64,000 nucleotides of DNA from contig NZ_JAJNMU010000008.1 of assembly GCF_022458865.1 (NCBI RefSeq), forward strand, positions 248,001 to 312,000, given 5' to 3'. The position numbers and the translations under genes were made by a program. Position 1 is the first letter of the stretch. Every line of letters starts with the position of its first letter. Under the pieces are notes generated by a model. The model was not told where the DNA came from. It ran no database searches and saw only the letters and a program-made list of their open reading frames with translations. The stretch comes from Paenibacillus periandrae (lineage in GTDB: Bacteria > Bacillota > Bacilli > Paenibacillales > NBRC-103111). Of this stretch, positions 8,518-16,700 are shown piece by piece.

Positions 8518-9091
8518 ATGACTCCAGGACTTATTGCAAACGTTGTTTTGATATTTTTTTGGCCCTCACTTATTCGATCGTCTTACATGGGATTTACCTC
8601 TATTACTAGCACTTAGTGTATTGAACTTAGTAGCGTACCACATGTTCATGCTCCCGACTCGTATCAAATCTCAGTTGAAAGATGTAATTATAGAAAACGA
8701 CTCCTTTGATTCTTACGAGGATATTTTAGAGGGAATCATAAAAAAATCGGAGGCGAGTCAGGCTGCCTACAACGGTTACTCACGATTAACCCTCAATGAA
8801 CTAGCTGAGAAATCAAATCTTAAGGTGGTCCGATTTAAATCCGTAACCAAATCCTTAGAAGTCATGTTGGGTATCAATTTATGTACAATGATGATTTATA
8901 ACATCATGTTTTCGCAGGGGTTCGATTTCCAAGTTTTATGTGTCGAATGGTTTCTTTTTATAAGCCTTGCAATAATTCTATACTTCTATCATAAGCGTCT
9001 AGATTTCTGGAGCTATCAGCAGCTCATATTAAAACAATGTATAGAGAAATGTAAAGGTGATGAAGTATTCCACTTTGACGATGAATTTTAA
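8518..9091 (+). pseudogene. Membrane protein gene with an apparent +1 frameshift at a T7 run
   Basis: From ATG 8518 the frame encodes MTPGLIANVVLIFF, then hits the T7 run 8554-8560. One base later, a second frame continues through PHLFDRLTWDLPLLLALSVL and on to 9091 with no start codon before TTG 8621. If one T were absent, a single 190-residue protein would result, with membrane helices near its N-terminus and two more at about residues 120-155 of the joined product. The soluble middle is acidic and helical. It could be a true inactivating change, programmed slippage or a base-call error. The shorter frame 8621-9091 alone (156 residues) remains possible. No family is recognised. Confidence 0.55.
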
Positions 9092-9122
9092 CACCTTAGC
9101 AACCCATTTGGAAGGAGACTCT

Positions 9123-9698
9123 ATGAACCGTACTGATTTAATAGAGCAATTAATGAAAGCTTGTACAAATAGTAATAATAATGAAATGACAATCATTGAG
9201 TCTGCCAGAATCAAAATAGAAGTAACCAAAGATGAACTCGTACAGGGAAAAATTAAAAGGCATCTTGATCTAATTGAACGAGCTGAGAAGAAAAAATCAA
9301 AAGCTCGCAGCACAGTTAGACTAACTTTCCAAGGATATGATAGCCGCGCTCTCATTCAGCATCGAGAAGTTCGGGGATACTTACAACGACTATTCAAAAT
9401 AAAACCGCATATGCTTTACTTTCTTGATCGAGAGAGTAATATACAGTCAATCTTACTTTGTTTATTGGAAACTGATATTGGCGCTTATGGTAATTTGTTC
9501 GCTGACAGGCAAAAAGGCCATGCCGAATTTACGTTTTATGGTACAGACATCATCTCACATGTTCGGAAATATATCGAAAAGGCTGTTAGATATGCTAGCG
9601 GACTAAAAGAGCCGGCGTCTACTCAGAAGGAATTCATCACATACTTACTTGATGCGATCGATTACGAGCGACTTGCTGAAGAGGGAGAATCTTTATAA
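9123..9698 (+). CDS. Hypothetical helical protein
   Basis: ATG 9123 is taken as the start because GGAAGGAG (9111-9118) is well placed; the frame is open further upstream but would overlap the previous gene. The 191-residue product is charged and helical, with a Lys-rich segment (AEKKKSKARS) at about residues 60-70. No domain is recognised. Confidence 0.7.
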   Translation: MNRTDLIEQLMKACTNSNNNEMTIIESARIKIEVTKDELVQGKIKRHLDLIERAEKKKSKARSTVRLTFQGYDSRALIQHREVRGYLQRLFKIKPHMLYFLDRESNIQSILLCLLETDIGAYGNLFADRQKGHAEFTFYGTDIISHVRKYIEKAVRYASGLKEPASTQKEFITYLLDAIDYERLAEEGESL

Positions 9699-9794
9699 TG
9701 AAAAACTAGACATTTTGCGAACGTGGTTTTGCATGAATTGAATACCTCCAAGGAAAAGAAGGATCATTTATTGAATAGGAGTTAAAATCGCCTG

Positions 9795-10064
9795 ATGAAA
9801 AATATAACTGAATTACTTGAAACATCAGGAATAACAGTTGGACAACTCGTCAACCTCATTAATTTAGAAGGTGGCCGTGATCCTGGGAAACCGATTATAT
9901 TTGACGAGACATGCCGAAATTGCCAACGATTATTTTTCTCCGTTTCGCAGGATCATTTTATGCGTTTAAATAACGGATACCCCATTCATTGCCCTTTTTG
10001 CCGAGAAATTGATAAAAGAAAAGCCAAACTACATTCTTTTCATAAACGAAAGAACAAAGTATAA
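9795..10064 (+). CDS. Small zinc-ribbon protein
   Basis: The 89-residue protein has CRNC at about residues 40-43 and HCPFC at about 65-69, giving a Cys4 zinc ribbon, followed by a basic tail. Such small proteins often bind nucleic acid or partner proteins. TAGGAGT lies upstream of the ATG. No family was recognised. Confidence 0.7.
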   Translation: MKNITELLETSGITVGQLVNLINLEGGRDPGKPIIFDETCRNCQRLFFSVSQDHFMRLNNGYPIHCPFCREIDKRKAKLHSFHKRKNKV

Positions 10065-10515
10065 GATTGTCTGTCGAGCTTTGCGATAATATTCATCCTG
10101 CTTTAAGGAGGATGAAGATAGCTGCAATTCGCTCACTTATGTAAGCATTGCACGGAATCATTCTAATTTATTGGTGTTGTATGTGGATTTTCATTTCTTT
10201 TTCCTACAACATCGAACATATGCTTCAGTAACAACCGCAGTGATTGCGTTTACATTGATCTGGTAATTTGAAAAAGTTACTATCCCCTAATTTGGCCAAT
10301 AAATTGACATTTCCTTTTCATTTAGCTGTCGGTTTCGCAAGAAAGTTGGATAGAAGACCGGTGAAGGGAATGCAAGGGTTTGGAACGTGGAAGAGACAAG
10401 ATCCACTCCCTTGTGGCCAGATTCATTTGTTCTTTGGGGCCACATATGTAAATGCTATTATGCAATTGACTTGGAATAGCATGACTTCACAAAATGATTA
10501 TTAGGAGAGATATTA
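10065..10515. other. Intergenic stretch with a hairpin; no supported gene
   Basis: TTCATCCT (10090-10097) can pair with AGGATGAA (10107-10114) without a T-tail. A TTG-started frame at 10268-10504 has no ribosome binding site and unconvincing composition, so it is not called. Confidence 0.4.
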
Positions 10516-10995
10516 ATGAGTACAAAAGAGGTTGTTCTAACTAAGGAAGGTATTTTGAAATTAGAGGGAGAACTTGAGTATTTGAAGTCGGTTAAACGCC
10601 GCGAAGTCTCAGATCGCATTAAATCAGCTCTTGAAAATGGAGGCGTTGATGAAAACTCGGAATATGAGGATGCAAAGAATGAACAGGCTTTTGTGGAAGG
10701 GCGAATTATTTCATTCGAGAAAATGTTGAAAAACGTCAAGGTTGCTGATGTTGAAAACGGAGATACTTCTGCTGTTAGTGTCGGGCTTACTGTCTTGCTA
10801 AAAGACCTAGAGTATAATGACACTGTAAAGTACACAATCGTTGGACCCATTGAGTCCGACGTATTCAACAACAAAATTTCTTATGAGAGTCCATTAGGAA
10901 AAGCGCTTATGGGAAAAAGCACAGGAACGAAAATCGATGTTACAGCTCCTGCAGGTGTGCTTAGATACGAAATACTTGAGATCCTCAATCCCTAA
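10516..10995 (+). CDS. greA: GreA-type transcript cleavage factor
   Basis: The 159-residue protein has the two GreA domains: an N-terminal antiparallel coiled coil (about residues 8-75) with the acidic tip and motif DENSEYEDAKNEQAFVEGRI, and a C-terminal FKBP-like domain with the signature SPLGKALMGKSTG (about residues 124-136). GreA binds the RNA polymerase secondary channel and stimulates cleavage of backtracked transcripts. Length matches the family. TTAGGAG precedes the ATG. As the host chromosome will have its own greA, this is probably a paralogue that tunes transcription of the element; the tip reads GGVDENSEYED rather than the common GDLSENAEYD. A small membrane peptide and a terminator follow. 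Confidence 0.93.
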   Translation: MSTKEVVLTKEGILKLEGELEYLKSVKRREVSDRIKSALENGGVDENSEYEDAKNEQAFVEGRIISFEKMLKNVKVADVENGDTSAVSVGLTVLLKDLEYNDTVKYTIVGPIESDVFNNKISYESPLGKALMGKSTGTKIDVTAPAGVLRYEILEILNP

Positions 10996-11016
10996 ATACA
11001 CAATCGGGTAGGAATT

Positions 11017-11097
11017 ATGAAGACCCATTATCCCCCTTTATTTGCCGTAGCTATTATTGGTATCATCTTATCTATAGTGTTAAAACTTTCAAAATGA
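11017..11097 (+). CDS. 26-residue single-span membrane peptide
   Basis: ATG 11017 behind GGTAGGAA encodes 26 residues: a short charged N-terminus (MKTHYPP), a hydrophobic segment (LFAVAIIGIILSIVL) and a basic end (KLSK). It sits between greA and its terminator, so it is probably co-transcribed with greA. It may be a small membrane protein or a toxin-like peptide. Confidence 0.55.
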   Translation: MKTHYPPLFAVAIIGIILSIVLKLSK

Positions 11098-11157
11098 GGA
11101 ATTATTACTTGTGATTCTTTGAGAAAGCTTATTAAGAAAAGATGGAAGTATATGTAG

Positions 11158-11187
11158 AACAGGTTTTGAACCTGTTTCTTTTTTTTT
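11158..11187 (+). terminator. Rho-independent terminator of the greA unit
   Basis: AACAGGTT (11158-11165), loop TTG, AACCTGTT (11169-11176), followed by TC and a run of T. This is a textbook intrinsic terminator. Confidence 0.9.
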
Positions 11188-11209
11188 GTAACTTTTTTCC
11201 TTAATTATG

Positions 11210-11218
11210 TGGTAGAAT
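11210..11218 (+). promoter_or_regulatory. Extended -10 promoter of the AbrB-like gene
   Basis: TGG-TAGAAT matches an extended -10 box; no good -35 is present. It lies between the terminator and the AGGAGG of the next gene, about 30 bases before the start codon. Confidence 0.45.
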
Positions 11219-11247
11219 AGTCTCAAATTTACATAGGAGGTAATGAA

Positions 11248-11697
11248 ATGAGTAGCCAAAATATGAAGCAGAATAATGAATTTAAATTACCTTCTGACGC
11301 ACATACGTTAAAAAATATGATGAGTGTTATTTTAGAAAAATCTTTAGTTAACATGGACAGGCTTAGGGATCGTGAGCAAATTTTGCATCTGTTAGGGTTA
11401 TTGAAGAATCCAGATGCGCTTCAGGGTGGGTTACGAAGAATCAAGTCAACAGGAGTTGTTCGTAATCTTGATGACTTGGGGCGATTTACTTTGCCGGCCG
11501 AGCTGCGCCGTGTCATGGGCATTGCGAAACAGGATCATGTGGATATTTATTTAGAGGGCGATTGGATTATCGTCCAGGCTCATAGACAATTTTGTCATTT
11601 TTGTGGTAGTGAAAAGGATATTAATGAATTTAAAGGCAAGTTTATTTGTGAAACGTGTATTGGGGATCTATTTAATACAGTTGATAATAATGAGTAG
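11248..11697 (+). CDS. AbrB/SpoVT-type regulator with C-terminal zinc ribbon
   Basis: The 149-residue protein has a variable helical N-terminus (1-64), then an AbrB-type DNA-binding domain at about 66-112 (STGVVRNLDDLGRFTLPAEL then RRVMGI and DHVDIYLEGDWIIV), then CHFCG and CETC (about 115-140) forming a zinc ribbon. AbrB-type transition-state proteins bind as dimers or tetramers through swapped-hairpin barrels. Fusion with a Cys4 ribbon of this kind is familiar from plasmid and phage AbrB proteins. TAGGAGG precedes the ATG. The next gene begins 14 bases downstream and may be co-regulated. Its targets are unknown; autoregulation is likely by analogy. Confidence 0.88.
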   Translation: MSSQNMKQNNEFKLPSDAHTLKNMMSVILEKSLVNMDRLRDREQILHLLGLLKNPDALQGGLRRIKSTGVVRNLDDLGRFTLPAELRRVMGIAKQDHVDIYLEGDWIIVQAHRQFCHFCGSEKDINEFKGKFICETCIGDLFNTVDNNE

Positions 11698-11710
11698 GGG
11701 GAAACACTGG

Positions 11711-12235
11711 ATGAGCAATCTTCTATTTGAAGGAAATAAAAATGAAATAATGGACTTTGAGTCATGGAAAGCAATTAAAAACTTAGAAATCAAAACCCAA
11801 TTAATAAAACACTGGCGAACCATTTTCAGCGATAAAGATATAAAAGCTTCTTGGAAAGTTAATACAGGTACCTTTTACTATCAATTACGAAAATGCGGAA
11901 TTGGTCGACGTAGTCAAAATGATGATCTTGAGCAAGCAGCTGGAGCCATGGCTACTCAGCTGCTAATAGGTAATCCGAATTCTTTACCAAAAGATTCAGA
12001 GCGTACTATAATAGATGCTACTTATGAGGTCATTCCTAAGCTTGAAAAGAATCTTGATCTTCCTGCTGTTCGCGAAGACGTAGAACGGAAAACTGCAGCT
12101 GTTACTTCAGGTGCTTATCTTAACTTCGATTTCAAAGGAGACTTTGTACTGATTGAGAAGAAGTTTAAAAATATGTTAGGTTTGCTAGAAGATGAAGGGT
12201 TATTAAGGGTTAGAGTTGAGATTTTCAGGGAGTAA
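11711..12235 (+). CDS. Hypothetical protein following the AbrB-like gene
   Basis: ATG 11711 is chosen because AGTAGGGGG (11693-11701) is about 9 bases upstream; the frame is open further 5' but that part overlaps the AbrB-like gene. The 174-residue product is charged and helical. A helix-turn-helix-like stretch lies at about residues 33-65 (SDKDIKASWKVNTGTFYYQL), so DNA binding is possible. It probably forms an operon with the regulator. Confidence 0.72.
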   Translation: MSNLLFEGNKNEIMDFESWKAIKNLEIKTQLIKHWRTIFSDKDIKASWKVNTGTFYYQLRKCGIGRRSQNDDLEQAAGAMATQLLIGNPNSLPKDSERTIIDATYEVIPKLEKNLDLPAVREDVERKTAAVTSGAYLNFDFKGDFVLIEKKFKNMLGLLEDEGLLRVRVEIFRE

Positions 12236-12555
12236 TGAATTATTGTCTAATATCATTTATATTTAGGAGTTTATTACTTACAAGTTCATCCTTTCTCGAA
12301 TTATTCTCGGACTAGAGGGAAGTGTTGGTTTAAATAACCTCTTCCTATATTGGTTCTACATTACATACAGCGGCAATCTTTCTTTGGTCAAATCAAACCC
12401 TAGCTTTTTTAAGTTCTCTCGGTTTCCTTGGTTCCTAATATCTATAATTCTGGTTTGGTAGGGATACATCAATTACTTTAATATTTTGGTTAATTCGATT
12501 ATTAATTGGAATAAGTAATTCAATAAATAAAGTTGTTTATTTAGGGAGTGAATCC
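12236..12555. other. AT-rich intergenic region, no gene seen
   Basis: No frame with a start and binding site, and no clear repeat. The AT-rich end (12480-12540) probably holds the promoter of the next gene. Confidence 0.3.
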
Positions 12556-12957
12556 ATGAGGCAATCTGGAATTGACAAGTTACTAAATAGAGACTGGAAG
12601 CTTCAGTGTTGGAAAGCTAGATATGGCCCCGGCGTATGGATGATAATGGCACCCCAAGCCGGGTATCTGGACCAGATCAGAGAAGCTTTAACCGGTGGGG
12701 ATATTGTGGCTAATTCATTGGAGTCTTACTTCAATAACGAAGGTTCTTGGCTTCCAGTTGTTTATGCAACTAACTTCATGGATGCATTATCCAAACTAGA
12801 ACATAAACTGGAGCCTTTCATTAACAGTGAGAAATGGATAAATGGAGTCTTTTCTGCAATAGAGCGAATTGCTGAAGTAGACGATGGTCATTATGGAATT
12901 GAAATTGCAGTTGAACAGGATAAGGAAAGTATTCTCTATAAACCAGATGGTGTATAA
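12556..12957 (+). CDS. Hypothetical protein
   Basis: The 133-residue soluble protein starts at ATG 12556 behind TAGGGAGTG. It is Trp-rich (WKLQCWKARYGPGVWMIM near the N-terminus) and acidic at the C-terminus. No family is recognised. Confidence 0.68.
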   Translation: MRQSGIDKLLNRDWKLQCWKARYGPGVWMIMAPQAGYLDQIREALTGGDIVANSLESYFNNEGSWLPVVYATNFMDALSKLEHKLEPFINSEKWINGVFSAIERIAEVDDGHYGIEIAVEQDKESILYKPDGV

Positions 12958-13257
12958 AAGCAATAGTTTTTAATCCTGCATCAGAATGTATTAATTGCTG
13001 ATTTTATTTTAGAAGTATTAAATTCTTTTCAACCCATGAAATCCGAAATCCTTTCTTGTTATAACGGTTGATTACGAACATTCTCACATCTTTTTACTAA
13101 AGAGCTATACATATTGTTTTGGTATAAGCTATGGTTCCTCATAATTAGCAATATTTTATAATGAACCAAAAAACAGAATTTCCTTTAGAAAATTGGAGGT
13201 TTCCAGACAATAGACTACAATATAATGAAGAAGAAGGCATGAAAAGGAGAGAACGCA
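12958..13257. other. Intergenic region, no gene seen
   Basis: An AT-rich 300-base stretch without a supported frame or repeat. AAAGGAGAG at its end is the binding site of the next gene. Confidence 0.3.
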
Positions 13258-13578
13258 TTGGATCATTCTAAATACCCTATAAGTTTAACTGGAATTGTAT
13301 TCTATTGGGAGGGAGAACGGTATTTCGAGCTCTTCGAAGACGGACGGCGTGTGGAAATGTCTAAGGAAAATTTCGAATCCCGCTCTGCAGAATATAATTC
13401 AGCTGGGACCCCCTTTATGATCATTGACGACAAACAAATTAATCTCTTACTACAAGTATGGAGTCAAGCACCTAGAAAGATAGATACACAACGTCTTCAT
13501 TTTTATAGAGATTTCGGAGTGATCAACAAGCTCCAATATACCCATTATGCGAATCTTAAAAACCGCTTCTTATCTTAG
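13258..13578 (+). CDS. Small hypothetical protein
   Basis: The TTG start at 13258 follows AAAGGAGAG. The 106-residue product starts with a beta-rich segment (LTGIVFYWEGERYFELFEDG) and ends basic and helical. No family is recognised. Confidence 0.68.
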   Translation: MDHSKYPISLTGIVFYWEGERYFELFEDGRRVEMSKENFESRSAEYNSAGTPFMIIDDKQINLLLQVWSQAPRKIDTQRLHFYRDFGVINKLQYTHYANLKNRFLS

Positions 13579-13679
13579 TAATAAGGCCGGCAGCTAGTTT
13601 CGATATCAGAATATATACCAAGAGAAGACGAACGACTCAACTAACAGATGTGTTGCAACGTGTCATCTTGGACGTTTTT

Positions 13680-13770
13680 TGCTATAATTGAAATAACTCG
13701 CATAACCCATCAAAAAGAGAAGCACTCTTTTCCCAAAACAACGGGAGATTTGTGCTTTTTTTTATTTTTT
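13680..13770 (+). promoter_or_regulatory. Promoter and terminator-like leader of the topoisomerase-FtsK gene
   Basis: An extended -10 (TGC-TATAAT, 13680-13688) is followed about 30 bases later by a hairpin: AAGCAC (13720-13725) with GTGCTT (13752-13757), and inside it TCCC (13731-13734) with GGGA (13743-13746), then a T-rich run to 13770. The gene starts 27 bases further on, so transcripts must pass an intrinsic terminator. The leader shares GAAGCAC and the AAGCAC/GTGCTT stem with the leader at 25666. Confidence 0.6.
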
Positions 13771-13796
13771 CTTGATTTTGAAAGAGGAGGTCAATT

Positions 13797-16700
13797 ATGA
13801 AAGTCGTTCTTGCAGAGAAAAAGATTCAAGCTGAAGAATTAGCGAAACCATTCCCGCATAAAAGTGCTCAAGGATATATTGAACTTCTACCCTGTGCTAC
13901 CTTCCCAAAAGGAGGATTCGTTGTCTGGGCATCTGGCCACTTAATTGGATTATCCGAGCCTGAGGAATATGACCCTAAATACGAAAAATGGAATATTCAA
14001 GATCTCCCCATTGTACCTCAAAATTTTAAGCATAAGGTCGACCGTGCTAAATCGGGACTCTACACCACGATAAAACGTCTTGTAACTGATCCGAGGGTTT
14101 CTGAAGTCATTTTAAGTACAGATCCCGGCCGCGAAGGTGAATTAATAGGGGGTCTTATTCTTCGACATGCAGGAAATAAGAAACCAGTGAAGCGTTTGTG
14201 GACATCTTCACTGGCAAAAACCGCTGTAGTGAAAGCTTTTAACAACTTACTGCCCGAATCAGCTAAAAAGAATCTCTATTATGAGGCGTACAGTCGGCAA
14301 TGTGCGGATTGGCTCGTAGGGATGAACACATCACGATTGTATTCCATTCTCCTGCAAAGCAAAGGTGTTAAAGCTGATGGTAGTTTTTCTACTGGCCGCG
14401 TACAAACACCTTTACTTGCTCTCATTGTGGAGCGGGATATTGCCATTGAAAATTTCGTTTCAAAACCATTTTGGCAGGTGTATGCGGATTTTGAAGTCAA
14501 TGGGAAACGATACCGCGGCCAATGGTTTAAAGATGCCATGACCAACTTACCTGTAATGAAACTATCGAACGACTTAATCCTGGCTTGCCAAGGTAAACAA
14601 GCCGATATTCGAGATGTAAAAAAAGAGCAGAAACAATATGCACCTCCTTTGTTACACAATCTTTCATCACTACAAACATTAGTCAATAAACGACTTAGGT
14701 ACTCGCCACAAGACGTTTTAGACATCGTTCAAGGTCTTTATGAACGAGGTGTTGTGAGCTATCCGCGCTCGGATTCTCAGTACGTAACAGAGGATGAAGC
14801 GATTACTTTTCCATCCATTTTGGAAAAGTTGTCCCACATTATTGAATTCTCCGCTCTACTGCCGACACCAGTACAAAGCTTAATAGGTAACAAACAATAC
14901 GTAAATCCTGAAATGGTATCCGATCATTATGCCATTATTCCAACAGAAGACGTTCCTAATCTATCGGATCTAGATGAACGCGAACGTAATGTCTATGATC
15001 TGATTGCCCGATCGTTAATTGCTGCACATTATCCTAAAGCCATTTTTGATTTCACAACCGTTATTACCTATATTGATGGGAAGTTTTCTTTTATTTCCAA
15101 AGGAAAAGTAACCATTCAAGAAGGATGGCGCAAAGTTCTATTTCCAAACGGTTTAAAAGAAGACGACGAAAGTGAGGATTCGGATGAACAAACGCTTCCA
15201 GTCCTTGTTTCTGGTGAACAAGGTATTGCCATTACCTGCACATCCAAAGAGGGGAAGACACAACCACCAAAACGATATACGGAAGGTAATTTGATTTCAT
15301 TAATGAAGAGTGCTGGAAAAAGCGTAGATGATAAGGAGATCGAGAAGATTCTGCAGAGTACCGATGGTCTGGGTACCGAAGCAACCCGCTCCGGAATGAT
15401 AGGAAGGCTTAAGCAACAGAAATACATCGAAGTAAAAAAGAATATGGTGTACAGTACAAATAAAGGTCGTATCCTCATTCAAGCCATCGGTAACTCGATC
15501 CTTGCTAGTGCTGAAATGACGGGAAAATGGGAGAAGAGGCTACGTCAAGTTGGAGACGGTTCTATTAAGTATATGGAATTTATTGAGGAGGCAAAAGCTC
15601 TAACTCTTCAACTAGTCCAGGAAGGCTACGCCTCCGTCCAGAATATGACTCCGGTTACCATTCCTTCTGAATCACCTGTATCAGGTGTACCGGTGCAAAG
15701 CGAGACGAAATCCTACCATCAATCTAATCATACCGTGCCCTTGGTTCAACATACTTCATCTCATCAAGCAGCTCCGTCTACACCAGGTCCTTCTCATCAA
15801 TTTAGAGATAAAGGCAGTGACATAACGAAGAGGACTTCGATGCCAAATCTTGGGTCTCAGGCTCCACAACTATCATCTACACCTATACCAAGTTCAAGAA
15901 AAGAATTTACTAGTCTAGATGATGAACTGTACCACAAAGCTCTTTGGGAGGTCGTACATGCCAAACAAGCTTCAGTATCGTTATTACAACGGCGATTAAC
16001 CGTTGGGTATACCGTGTGCGCAAAACTCATTGATCGTATGGAACTAGAAGGGTTCATCAGTCCTTATAAAGGGAACGAACCAAGGAAAGTTCTTATGGAT
16101 ATTGAGGAATTGCAAAGACGATATCCACGTAATAATACTAGTCCTTCTGTTCAGATTGCACAGACTGTCTCAATTCATTCCGAACAAAATGCTCAGATGA
16201 AACCAGCCGTACCTGCGCAATCAACTACACAATTAAAAGGACCTGAAGCGTCAAAAGAAAAACAAACAATAGGTGATATAATTGAACCTTCTTTCGCTCC
16301 CTTGACAAGGAGTCAGCCTCTACAGGTGGAGAAACAAAAAAATCATGCAGGGGGGATTGAGCCTTCTCCTGGAGCTTCTCAATCCTATGAGAATCCAAGG
16401 ACGCCATACCCACCTTCTGTAGAGTCAACAAACACATCAGAAACATATCAAACACCACAACAGAACCTAAGGCAACCTGTTTCCCATCCAAGTGAACCAG
16501 AACCACCAGGTAAGAGTACCAAGTCTCCTATGCAACAACGTGGGACATTGAATATGCATGACCTTGGTTATTGCCCGAAGTGTCGTATAGCCCTTGTGAT
16601 GGATAAAGGAAAATTTTATGGTTGTAGCGCTTATAAGGAGACACAATGTGACTTCACTATAGGTAAGCAAATTCTAGGAGTGGAAGTAACCAAGGAAGAC

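Noticed and set aside
10268..10504. 78-residue frame from TTG 10268
   Set aside because: No ribosome binding site and unconvincing composition; it ends against the greA binding site.
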